A stretch of DNA of 23,354 nt from DASSKF01 sp035690725 (GTDB lineage: Bacteria; Actinomycetota; Actinomycetes; Actinomycetales; Dermatophilaceae). Positions 6,246-13,182 of the stretch are shown here, one piece after another. The notes beneath the pieces were generated by a model. The model saw only the letters and a program-made list of their open reading frames with translations, had not been told where the DNA came from and ran no database searches. Each line of letters begins with the position of its first letter. Within the stretch, counting starts at the first letter, position 1. The stretch spans positions 1 to 23,354 of the forward strand of contig DASSKF010000257.1 of assembly GCA_035690725.1 (NCBI GenBank). Reading direction: 5' to 3'. A program made the translations under genes and the position numbers.

Positions 6246-7625
6246 TCAGCCGCACGTCTGCAGCTGCCGCACCTGGTCGGGGCCGTAGCGGTGACCACTG
6301 CCGTCGGGCATCGCCAGTGATCCGATGAAGTCGACGCCGGCCTGCAGGAAGCTGATGCCCGGCAGCCACGGCCGGTCGCCGTCGGGGGGCGACCACAACA
6401 GCTGTGGCCCCGCGTGGACAACGGGGTCGTCGGCGTTGGCCACCACGGCCTCGCGCGGCAGCCCCACCGTGTCGCCGCCCGGTGGGCCGACCCAGAGCAC
6501 CGAGCAGACGTCACGACGTGCCTGTGCTGCCGAGGGGGTGCCGGTGAAGATCGCCTGCCCTGCGGTCGCCCCGAGGCTCTCGCCGTAGACGTGCAGGTCC
6601 GGGCGCCGGTCCGCCGGCAGCTGCGCCACCCGCCGCTCGACGCTGCGGAACAGGGCCCGTGCCGCCTGCTCCGCACCGTCCCGGTCGAACAGGTAGCCCA
6701 CCCAGCTCGGCACGTGGGCGTACTGCAGGCCGACGGTGGCGACGTCGCCGTGGAAGCGGTGCTCCAGGCCTCGCACGGCGTTCTCGTCCACCCAGCCGGA
6801 CCCGGTCGGGACCACGAGCACGACCCGCGACTTCCCGAGGCCGCCGGCCCGCGCCAGCTCGTCCGCCGCCCGCCGGGCACGGGCGGTGACGTCCTCGCCG
6901 TCGCGCAGGCCGGCATACACGCGCACCGCACCGGCCGGGGAGGGCCGCAGCAGCACCTGCTCGCTGTGCGGTCCCGCCGGGGGAGAGGCGGGGGCGCCGT
7001 GCACCGCAGCCGCGGGCACCAGCACCGCCGCGGCGACCCCGACCGCCACCACCGGACGCCACACCCCGCGCGCCCGGCGGCCGGTCGCCGGCCGGAGCGC
7101 ACCCCGGCGCCGCCAGAGCGCACCGACCCCGCGGAACAGCGCGACCAGGGCAGCGACGGTGGCGAGCAGCACGGCCCAGTACGCCGGCCCGGCCGGCCCC
7201 CAGCCGACGGCGGCGCGCATCGCGTTCTGGGTGACCTCGGTCCACACCAGCGTCTCGGCCAGCGCCACGCCGCACGCCGCGAGCACGAGCCGGTGCGCCC
7301 GTGGCGAGAAGCGTCCCGCTCGGTCACTTCTCCGGCCGTGTCCGGGGGCGGTGCGGGAGAAGTGCCCCGCTCGGTCACTTCTCGGCGGACGCACCCGCCG
7401 GAGCAGCCGGGCGACGACGATCGCGGCGAGCACGCACAGCGCCGTGGTCGCGCCCTGCAGTACGGGGCCGTGCGGCAGGTAGCCGGGGAAGAACGCGACG
7501 AACGCACCCACCACCACGGCCACGGCGGTGGAAGCACGGGGCGGGCGCACCCGCGGCGCCGCGCGCTCCGGCCGAGGGACCGCCTGCGCGTCGGTGTCGG
7601 GGAGGCGGAGGGTCGCGGTCGTCAT
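6246..7625 (-). CDS. Polytopic membrane alpha/beta-hydrolase (Abhydrolase_9-type esterase)
   Basis: A 459-residue protein with about five membrane segments in the N-terminal half (about 33-50, 56-75, 112-130, 145-166 and 189-208) followed by a hydrolase domain. The nucleophile elbow is Y-G-E-S350-L-G. Before it come V-P-T-G-S-G-W-V-D-E-N-A-V and L-Q-Y-A-H-V-P-S-W-V, and after it V-A-N-A-D-D-P-V-V-H, a likely acid and loop region. This order matches the membrane-anchored alpha/beta-hydrolase family found in actinobacteria, whose substrate is not established; a lipid or ester is likely. ATG 7625 is chosen because it overlaps the stop of the upstream phospholipase-like gene (ATGA). Two palindromic repeats are inserted in frame at residues 82-108, in the loop after the second membrane segment. 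Confidence 0.82.
   Translation of the reverse strand: MTTATLRLPDTDAQAVPRPERAAPRVRPPRASTAVAVVVGAFVAFFPGYLPHGPVLQGATTALCVLAAIVVARLLRRVRPPRSDRAGHFSRTAPGHGRRSDRAGRFSPRAHRLVLAACGVALAETLVWTEVTQNAMRAAVGWGPAGPAYWAVLLATVAALVALFRGVGALWRRRGALRPATGRRARGVWRPVVAVGVAAAVLVPAAAVHGAPASPPAGPHSEQVLLRPSPAGAVRVYAGLRDGEDVTARARRAADELARAGGLGKSRVVLVVPTGSGWVDENAVRGLEHRFHGDVATVGLQYAHVPSWVGYLFDRDGAEQAARALFRSVERRVAQLPADRRPDLHVYGESLGATAGQAIFTGTPSAAQARRDVCSVLWVGPPGGDTVGLPREAVVANADDPVVHAGPQLLWSPPDGDRPWLPGISFLQAGVDFIGSLAMPDGSGHRYGPDQVRQLQTCG
7306..7383 (-). repeat. Two 27-bp palindromic repeat copies inside the hydrolase gene
   Basis: Copies at 7357-7383 and 7306-7332 (25 of 27 bases identical) are 24 bp apart. Each has arms GAGAAGTG / CACTTCTC (perfect in the first copy; one arm is CGCTTCTC in the second) around a loop ACCGAGCGGG. 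They are translated in frame as S-D-R-A-G-H-F-S and S-D-R-A-G-R-F-S and use AGA, AGT and CGA, codons otherwise scarce in this window. This looks like a small mobile palindromic element tolerated in a cytoplasmic loop. Confidence 0.7.
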
Positions 7626-8299
7626 GACCGCACCGCCTGCGCCGCCGCGGGAGCGGTGCCCCGGCGCCCGGCCGCCCAGCGCCGGCGCAGGGCACGCAGA
7701 CCGGCACCGGCCAGACCGACGCCGGAGCCGATCCCGAGCACGCCCATCGCGCCGGTGGTGATCGACAGTGGGCCGTCCAGCACCGGCGTCGACCAGTGCT
7801 GCCGCCACGAGTTCACCCGTACCGCGGCGCTAGCGACGTCGGCCCAGGCCGTGCAGCCGGCCCGCGCCGGGCCGGAGTCCTGGCGGTCGCAGGCGGCGTG
7901 CATCGCGCGGTCGAACCGGTCGTCGATCGACTCACGCGCACCGGCGGGGAGCGGCGCGCCGGCCTGGGCCGCGTGCCGCAGCAGGTCGTAACCGAGGTCG
8001 TGCAGCCGACAGGCGGCGTGCAGCTCGTGGGGGAGGGGGAACGGTGACGAGCAGCCGCCGGTCGGGTCGACGAGCAGGCCCTCCTCGATCCGCGGCCGGT
8101 ACCCCTCCACTGCGGAGAAGTCGTCGGGCAGGGCCCGTCGGGCAGCTGTTGCCGGTTCGCTCACCAGTGCCGTCACCGCGCGGGCGCTCGCCGCGTCACC
8201 GGGCCCGCCGGCCGGTTGCTGGGCGAGGTTCAGGGCCGCCCAGGCCGGCGCGCAGACCAGCAGCCCGGCAGCCAGGGTGCGTACGCTTGTCGTTGCCAT
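7622..8299 (-). CDS. Exported phospholipase A2-like protein with C-terminal membrane anchor
   Basis: A 225-residue protein. The N terminus M-A-T-T-S-V-R followed by L-A-A-G-L-L-V-C-A-P-A-W-A is a clear signal peptide with cleavage after about residue 21. The central part has G-G-C-S-S-P, then L-H-A-A-C-R-L-H100-D101-L-G-Y, matching the prokaryotic phospholipase A2 pattern C-x-R-H-D-x-G-Y with the catalytic His-Asp pair. A second helix I-D-D-R-F-D-R-A-M-H-A-A-C-D supplies the partner Asp and cysteine. A hydrophobic stretch near 180-200 followed by Arg-rich residues suggests a C-terminal membrane anchor. ATG 8299 gives the clean signal peptide; an in-frame GTG at 8326 with GAGG upstream is possible. 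The stop overlaps the hydrolase start by 4 bp, so the two are probably co-translated. Confidence 0.78.
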   Translation of the reverse strand: MATTSVRTLAAGLLVCAPAWAALNLAQQPAGGPGDAASARAVTALVSEPATAARRALPDDFSAVEGYRPRIEEGLLVDPTGGCSSPFPLPHELHAACRLHDLGYDLLRHAAQAGAPLPAGARESIDDRFDRAMHAACDRQDSGPARAGCTAWADVASAAVRVNSWRQHWSTPVLDGPLSITTGAMGVLGIGSGVGLAGAGLRALRRRWAAGRRGTAPAAAQAVRS

Positions 8300-8360
8300 G
8301 CCGGCGAAGGTAGGAACGGGTGACACTGCGCCTCGTCGCCGCGAGGAGCCATTCAGCAGT

Positions 8361-8371
8361 ACGAAATTCGT
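8361..8371. promoter_or_regulatory. ACGAA-a-TTCGT palindrome
   Basis: A perfect 5+1+5 palindrome in an otherwise GC-rich divergent region, closer to the phospholipase-like gene. It is a candidate repressor or response-regulator site. No factor can be named from sequence alone. Confidence 0.3.
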
Positions 8372-8390
8372 CCCGTCCGGGGCGCCGAAT

Positions 8391-8454
8391 CACCCCGCTG
8401 GGGAGGGGACGTCATACGAGGGAGTGACCCCGATCCACCCCGCTGGTATGACGT
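8391..8454. promoter_or_regulatory. Paired operator-like repeats upstream of the histidine kinase
   Basis: ACGTCATAC at 8409-8417 and GTATGACGT at 8446-8454 form a perfect 9-bp inverted repeat; extending to 13 positions, 11 match. The half-site centres are 37 bp apart, about 3.5 helical turns. The 11-mer CACCCCGCTGG is repeated directly at 8391-8401 and 8436-8446, 45 bp apart. The block ends about 20 bases before the putative -10 of the kinase gene and lies between divergent genes, as expected for an operator of the adjacent NarL-type regulator or another factor. Confidence 0.5.
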
Positions 8455-8473
8455 GTGCTCACCTGTCCGGCCG

Positions 8474-8479
8474 TACGCT
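8474..8479 (+). promoter_or_regulatory. Putative -10 element of a leaderless transcript (kinase gene)
   Basis: TACGCT lies 7 bases before ATG 8487 and no ribosome binding site is visible. This matches the T-A-n-n-n-T element placed 7 to 8 bases before the start in leaderless actinobacterial genes. The same TACGCT is used before prfB in this window. No good -35 was found. Confidence 0.4.
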
Positions 8480-8486
8480 GGCCGGC

Positions 8487-9764
8487 ATGGTGCGACCGTT
8501 CCGACGCCGGACCGCCCCGTCCGCGCGCGGTGGCGGTCGCGTGCGTGCCGTGCGCCGGGTCGGCCGCGGGCTGGGCCATCTGGGGCGGGCCCTGCGCAGG
8601 GTGCCGCCCGACGCGTGGTTGGCCCTGGTGGCCCTGGTGATGTTCATCGTCGGCTGGTCCACGATCACCCAGACCCAGCAGGCGCCGACCTCACTGCTCC
8701 CCGTCCTCGCCGTGATGGAGGTGGCGCCGCTGCTGATGCTGCGGCGGTGGCCGTTCTACGCCTGGGTCGTGGCGATCGCGGCGTCGCTGCTGTGGTGGGT
8801 CTTCATCCCCGCCGTGGACGGGTGGCAGATGCCGTGGCCCGTCGTGCAGTTCCTCGTCCTGCTCGCCACGGTGTTCACGCTCGCCCTGGTCGGAGAGCTC
8901 GTCGAGGTCGTCGGCGCGGTGCTCATCACCGCCGCGGTGTTCCTGGTGAGCCTTCCCGACGAGCTCAAGCCGTGGGCCCTGGGGGTGGCGCTGATCGCGG
9001 CCTTCGGGCTGCTCATCCGGTGGCTCGTCCTCTCCCGCCGCCAGCTCGCCCGCAAGGCCGAGGACGTCGAGGTGGAGCGGGCCCGCCGCGCGGTGCTCGA
9101 GGAACGCGGCCGGATCGCCCGGGAGCTGCACGACGTCGTCGCGCACCACATGTCCATGGTCGTCGTGCAGGCGCAGAGCGCGCCCGTGCGGCTGACGGGC
9201 GTCTCGCCCGAGGTCCGCGAGGAGCTCGCCGCCATCGAGACCTCGGCCCGGCAGGCGCTGAACGAGGTCCGCGGCCTGCTCGGGGTCCTCCGGGAGGAGC
9301 AGGGAGCGGCCCGGACCGCGCCGCAGCCCGGGCTGGACCAGGTGCCGGGCCTGCTCGAGGGCACCCGGGCGGCCGGCGTGGACCTGACCTGGACCCTCGA
9401 CATCACCCCGGACGCCTGCCCTCCCGGGACGGCGCTCGTGCTCTACCGCGTGCTGCAGGAGTCCGTGGCCAACGCCACCCGCCACGCGCCCGGGACCCCG
9501 ATCCGGGTGTCGCTGCGCGAGGTGGACGGCTCGGCCACGCTGACGGTCCGCAACGGTCCGCTCACCGCGACGGACGACGAGCGCGCCAGGCTGGGCACCG
9601 AGGTGGGCGGGGCAGCGACCGGCGGTGCCGGCATACCGGGAATGCAGGCGCGGACCGAAGCCGTGGGCGGGCACCTGTGCGCGGGACCCACTCCCGAGGG
9701 GGAGTTCCGCGTGGAGGCCGTCGTGCCGCTGCAGGGGCGGCCCGGCTCCGAGGCCCTAGGTTGA
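8487..9764 (+). CDS. NarL-type (HPK7) sensor histidine kinase
   Basis: A 425-residue sensor kinase. The basic N-terminal region of about 40 residues is followed by about five to six membrane segments between 43 and 181, with only short external loops, so sensing is probably within or at the membrane. The HisKA_3 dimerisation box R-I-A-R-E-L-H215-D-V-V-A-H-H carries the phosphorylated His. The ATPase domain has the N box Q-E-S-V-A-N329-A-T-R-H-A and the G box G-G-A-G-I-P-G-M-Q-A-R. It should phosphorylate the response regulator encoded 4 bases downstream. ATG 8487 is chosen because the longer in-frame extension runs through the intergenic repeats and has no start signal. Confidence 0.93.
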   Translation: MVRPFRRRTAPSARGGGRVRAVRRVGRGLGHLGRALRRVPPDAWLALVALVMFIVGWSTITQTQQAPTSLLPVLAVMEVAPLLMLRRWPFYAWVVAIAASLLWWVFIPAVDGWQMPWPVVQFLVLLATVFTLALVGELVEVVGAVLITAAVFLVSLPDELKPWALGVALIAAFGLLIRWLVLSRRQLARKAEDVEVERARRAVLEERGRIARELHDVVAHHMSMVVVQAQSAPVRLTGVSPEVREELAAIETSARQALNEVRGLLGVLREEQGAARTAPQPGLDQVPGLLEGTRAAGVDLTWTLDITPDACPPGTALVLYRVLQESVANATRHAPGTPIRVSLREVDGSATLTVRNGPLTATDDERARLGTEVGGAATGGAGIPGMQARTEAVGGHLCAGPTPEGEFRVEAVVPLQGRPGSEALG

Positions 9765-9768
9765 GGCC

Positions 9769-10428
9769 ATGACGATCTCGGTGGTCGTCGTCGACGACCA
9801 AGCGATGGTGCGGCAGGGGATCGGCGCGCTGCTGCGGGCCCAGCCGGACATCCGCGTGGTCGGGGAGGCGGCCGACGGCGTGCAGGCCGTGCGGGAGGTG
9901 ACCCGGCTGCAGCCGGACGTCGTCCTCATGGACGTGCGCATGCCGGAGGTCAACGGGCTCGAGGCGGCGGCGACCATCCTCTCCCGGAAGCCGGGGACGC
10001 GGGTGCTGATGCTGACCACGTTCGACATCGACGACTACGTCTACGAGGCGCTGCGCATCGGCGCGAGCGGGTTTCTGCTCAAGGACGCCCCCGCCGACGA
10101 GCTCGCCCGGGCGGTGCGGGTCGTCGCGTCCGGGGACGCGCTGCTCGCGCCGAGCATCACCCGGCGGCTCATCTCCGAGGCGGTGCAGCGGCGCAGCACC
10201 GTCCCACGGCGCAGCCGGCTGCTCGAGGGGCTGACCGCCCGGGAGCGGGAGGTGCTCGAGCTGATCGCGCTCGGGTTGTCCAACGGTGAGATCGCCGCCC
10301 GGCTCTTCGTTGCCGAGCAGACTGTCAAGACCCACGTCTCGCGAGTCCTGACCAAGCTCGGGCTGCGGGACCGGGCGCAGGCAGTGGTCTTCGCCTACCA
10401 GCACGGCGTCGTCACCCCGTTGGCCTGA
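9769..10428 (+). CDS. NarL/LuxR-family response regulator
   Basis: A 219-residue two-domain regulator. The receiver domain has the acidic pair D9-D10, the phospho-acceptor D55 in L-M-D-V-R-M-P, the switch Thr region L-T-T-F, and K105 in L-L-K-D-A-P. The C-terminal LuxR-type helix-turn-helix starts with L-T-A-R-E-R-E-V-L and continues with N-G-E-I-A-A-R-L-F-V and T-V-K-T-H-V-S-R-V-L-T-K-L. Length and layout are normal. It lies 4 bp after the kinase stop and 2 bp before the CoA-transferase start, so all three are probably one transcript. The inverted repeat at 8409-8454 is a candidate binding site. Confidence 0.95.
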   Translation: MTISVVVVDDQAMVRQGIGALLRAQPDIRVVGEAADGVQAVREVTRLQPDVVLMDVRMPEVNGLEAAATILSRKPGTRVLMLTTFDIDDYVYEALRIGASGFLLKDAPADELARAVRVVASGDALLAPSITRRLISEAVQRRSTVPRRSRLLEGLTAREREVLELIALGLSNGEIAARLFVAEQTVKTHVSRVLTKLGLRDRAQAVVFAYQHGVVTPLA

Positions 10429-10430
10429 CC

Positions 10431-11303
10431 GTGCCGACGATGCCGATGGAGCGGAAGCCGATGGACGGCGTGCGCGTCGTGAGCACCGCGCTCAACATCC
10501 CGGGCCCGCTGGCGGCGGCGCGGTTCGCCGCACTGGGGGCCGGGGTCACCAAGGTGGAGCCGCCGACCGGGGACCCGCTGTCGTCCGTGGCTGCCGGGTG
10601 GTACGAGCAGCTGGTCCGAGGTCAGCAGGTCGAGGTGCTCGACCTGAAGGACCCGCGGGGTTCGGCACGGCTGGAGGAGCTGCTGGGGGACTCCGACCTG
10701 CTGCTCACCTCCTCGCGCCCGTCCGCGCTCGCCCGGCTCGGCCTCGGCTGGGGGGACGTGAGCGGTCGTCACCCGGCCCTGGGGCAGGTGGCCATCGTCG
10801 GGGAGCCGGCTCCCCGCTCGGAGCGTCCGGGGCACGACCTGACCTACCAGGCGGTCTCCGGGACCGTGCGGCCACCGGCGATGCCCCCGCTGCCGTTCGC
10901 GGACCTGGCGGGAGCCGAGCGTGCTGTCGCCGAGGGCCTGGCGGCGCTGCTGCAGCGGGCACGGACCGGGCGCGGGTGCTACCGGGAGGTGGCGCTCGCC
11001 GCCGTGCTCGACGAGCTGGCCGAGCCGCTCCGGCAGGGACTCAGTGCACCGGGAGGTGTGCTGGGAGGCGGCCTCCCGGCATACCGGATCTATCGGACCG
11101 CCGACGGCTGGGTGGCACTCGCGGCGCTGGAGCCCCACTTCCGGGATCGGGTGCGTGCCCTGCTCGGGACGGTCGACGACGCCGAGGAGCTGGGCCGCGT
11201 CCTCGCCACCCGCACCGCGCGGGAGTGGGAGGCGTGGGCGGAGGAGCACGACCTGCCGCTCGTCGCCCTGCCCGTTGACCAAAGTCGTTCGATGCCAAAG
11301 TGA
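10431..11303 (+). CDS. Family III CoA-transferase (CaiB/BaiF type), short form
   Basis: A 290-residue protein with the N-terminal family pattern V-R-V-V-S-T-A-L-N-I-P-G-P-L-A-A-A-R-F, G-A-G-V-T-K-V-E-P-P-T-G-D-P, and L-D-L-K-D-P-R-G. Asp158 in P-F-A-D-L-A-G matches the catalytic Asp that forms the acyl anhydride in CaiB/alpha-methylacyl-CoA racemase enzymes. The usual family length is about 360-400 residues. This form lacks most of the C-terminal part and ends with an unrelated-looking tail V-D-Q-S-R-S-M-P-K, so it is either a naturally short subfamily or a decayed 3' end. GTG 10431 follows the regulator stop by 2 bases. ATG 10461, with GGAG upstream, is an equally plausible start giving 280 residues. 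The substrate is unknown. Confidence 0.8.
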   Translation: MPTMPMERKPMDGVRVVSTALNIPGPLAAARFAALGAGVTKVEPPTGDPLSSVAAGWYEQLVRGQQVEVLDLKDPRGSARLEELLGDSDLLLTSSRPSALARLGLGWGDVSGRHPALGQVAIVGEPAPRSERPGHDLTYQAVSGTVRPPAMPPLPFADLAGAERAVAEGLAALLQRARTGRGCYREVALAAVLDELAEPLRQGLSAPGGVLGGGLPAYRIYRTADGWVALAALEPHFRDRVRALLGTVDDAEELGRVLATRTAREWEAWAEEHDLPLVALPVDQSRSMPK

Positions 11304-11389
11304 TCGGTTCGGCACAGGGCGAATTCGATTGACAACCTGAGGCGTTGACCGGTACGAGCGCCAATCTCGTTGGAACCGGCCGAATGTTG

Positions 11390-11402
11390 CGAGAGTGTCT
11401 CG
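11390..11402. promoter_or_regulatory. CGAGA-gtg-TCTCG palindrome upstream of the ABC operon
   Basis: A perfect 5+3+5 palindrome, with a third half-site TCTCG 21 bp upstream. It ends 27 bases before the -35 of the best promoter, a position suited to an activator or repressor. The binding factor is unknown. Confidence 0.3.
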
Positions 11403-11428
11403 ATCCATGCCGATCGTCCGGGCAGCCC

Positions 11429-11457
11429 TTGTCCGACTGCGCGGGCTTCCATAACGT
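11429..11457 (+). promoter_or_regulatory. Candidate promoter of the peptide ABC operon
   Basis: TTGTCC at 11429-11434, then exactly 17 bases, then TAACGT at 11452-11457. Both hexamers match 4 of 6 consensus positions. The transcript would start near 11464, leaving about 74 bases before the ATG at 11538. Confidence 0.45.
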
Positions 11458-11537
11458 GACCCGGGTTGCCGGTCGAGCGGGCATGCCGTCTGCCTGACCG
11501 GGCCCGACACCACGGACTCGCCCGAGGAGGCACGCGC

Positions 11538-13151
11538 ATGCTCAAGCACCCGCGACGGAGGTTCGGAGCGGTCGCGATGTCCGCGGCACTCGTGACGGCG
11601 GTCGCGGCGTGCGGCGGCGGAGGAGGCGGCTCCAGCGAGTCGGACGGGGGCGGGGGCAGCGGCGACGCAGCCGGTCTGATCGTCGGGACGACGGACACGG
11701 TCGACACCGTGGACCCGGCCAAGTGCTACAGCTTCTTCTGCGGGAACATCCTGCAGAACACCACGCAGACCCTCATCGACTACAAGCCGGGCACGACGGA
11801 CTACGAGCCGCGACTGGCCTCCTCGCTGCCGAAGATCACCGACGACGGCAGGACCTACACCTTCCCCCTGCGCAAGGACGTCACCTTCCACGACGGGTCG
11901 AAGATGACCTCGGCGGACGTGAAGTTCTCACTCAACCGGGCGCGGTGGATGAACCATCCCGAGGGAGCCGGGTTCCTGCTCAACGACATCAAGGGCATCG
12001 ACACCCCGGACGACTACACGGTGGTCATCCACCTCAAGCAGCCGGACATCACCTTCACCTCCAAGCTCGCCTACACCGTCGCGACGATCGTGCCGTCGGA
12101 CTCCTACGCGTCGCCGGACCACGAGCTCACGGACGGCAAGGGCGCGGAGAAGTACGTCAACGAGGAGCTCGTCGGCACCGGCCCCTACGAGATCGCCGAC
12201 TTCCGCGAGGGCGAGTCGATCACCCTCAAGGCCTACGACGGCTACTGGGGCGAGAAGCCGCCGAGCGAGAACGTCCAGATCCGCTTCTACCAGAAGAGCT
12301 CCCAGCTGCTCACCGCGTTGAAGGCCGACGAGGTCGACATCGCCTTCCGCGCCCTCACGCCGGAGCAGCGCGAGAGCCTCCAGGGCAACGACGACTTCAA
12401 GGTCGTCAAGGGTCCGGGTGCCTCGATCCGCTACCTGGTGATCAACAACATGATCAAGCCCATGGACGACCCGAAGGTGCGCAAGGCGATCGCGGCGGCG
12501 ATCGACCGCGACCGCATCGTCAAGGACGTCCTCGGCGGGGCGGGGCAACCGCTGTACTCGATGATCCCGCCGACCTTCGAGGCCAACGAGCCGGTCTTCA
12601 AGAAGGCCTATGCCGGCAAGGACCCGAGCGACTTCCTGGGCGACCGGAAGGTCGACGTCACCCTCTGGTACTCCACCAACCACTACGGCCCGACCGAGCA
12701 GGCGCTCGCGGAGAGCGTGAAGCGCCAGCTCAACGAGAGCGGCTCGTTCAACGTGAAGACCGAGCCCGCTCCGTGGGCGCAGTTCACCGAGGACGCCTAC
12801 CCCGGCAAGTCCGGGCAGTACCCGATGTTCCTGCTCGGCTGGTACCCGGACTACCTGGACCCGGACGACTACATCGCACCGTTCTACGGCTGCGACAGCT
12901 TCCTGCAGATGTACTGCAACGACCAGATGGAGAAGCTGATCCGCAAGGAGCGCACCGCCGGTGCGCCGGACAGCGCCGGGCGGATGAAGACGTTCGGGAA
13001 GATTCAGCAGATGAGCGCCGAGGACGCGCCACTCATCCCGCTGTTCGTGCTGCAGCCGTTCGCGTTCACCGCCTCGAACGTGCAGGGCGTGAAGGACACC
13101 ATGGGACCGGAGCAGATCTTCCGCTACTACATGATCTCGGAGACGAGTTGA
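11538..13151 (+). CDS. Peptide-type ABC transporter substrate-binding lipoprotein (family 5)
   Basis: A 537-residue solute-binding protein of the OppA/DppA class. The signal peptide has basic K-H-P-R-R-R, a hydrophobic core and the lipobox V-A-A-C25, followed by a Gly/Ser-rich linker, so the mature protein is anchored outside the membrane by a lipid on C25. The family pattern Y-T-F-P-L-R-K-D-V-T-F-H-D-G-S-K-M-T-S-A-D-V-K-F-S is complete, followed by G-T-G-P-Y-E-I. GAGGAGG ends 7 bases before ATG 11538; an in-frame ATG upstream at 11466 has no such signal. It delivers oligopeptides or a similar ligand to the permeases encoded next. The ligand cannot be told from sequence. Confidence 0.93.
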   Translation: MLKHPRRRFGAVAMSAALVTAVAACGGGGGGSSESDGGGGSGDAAGLIVGTTDTVDTVDPAKCYSFFCGNILQNTTQTLIDYKPGTTDYEPRLASSLPKITDDGRTYTFPLRKDVTFHDGSKMTSADVKFSLNRARWMNHPEGAGFLLNDIKGIDTPDDYTVVIHLKQPDITFTSKLAYTVATIVPSDSYASPDHELTDGKGAEKYVNEELVGTGPYEIADFREGESITLKAYDGYWGEKPPSENVQIRFYQKSSQLLTALKADEVDIAFRALTPEQRESLQGNDDFKVVKGPGASIRYLVINNMIKPMDDPKVRKAIAAAIDRDRIVKDVLGGAGQPLYSMIPPTFEANEPVFKKAYAGKDPSDFLGDRKVDVTLWYSTNHYGPTEQALAESVKRQLNESGSFNVKTEPAPWAQFTEDAYPGKSGQYPMFLLGWYPDYLDPDDYIAPFYGCDSFLQMYCNDQMEKLIRKERTAGAPDSAGRMKTFGKIQQMSAEDAPLIPLFVLQPFAFTASNVQGVKDTMGPEQIFRYYMISETS

Positions 13152-13182
13152 CGCCGACCACCGTGGCGGTGGGAGCGGGAGG

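Larger units (their letters stand above)
11304..11537 (+). promoter_or_regulatory. Control region upstream of the peptide ABC operon
   Basis: This 234-bp gene-free stretch contains a good promoter candidate at 11429-11457, a weaker one (TTGACA at 11329-11334, 18 bases, TACGAG at 11353-11358), and half-sites TCTCG/CGAGA at 11365-11369 and 11390-11402. The base composition is slightly more AT-rich than the flanking genes. No terminator for the preceding gene was recognised. Confidence 0.45.

Noticed and set aside
7306..7383. Palindromes in the hydrolase gene considered as an intrinsic terminator
   Set aside because: They lie within an intact reading frame with downstream catalytic residues and have no T-run.
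8277..8486. Extended N terminus for the histidine kinase
   Set aside because: This part of the frame crosses the intergenic repeats and overlaps the phospholipase-like start on the other strand; no start signal supports it.
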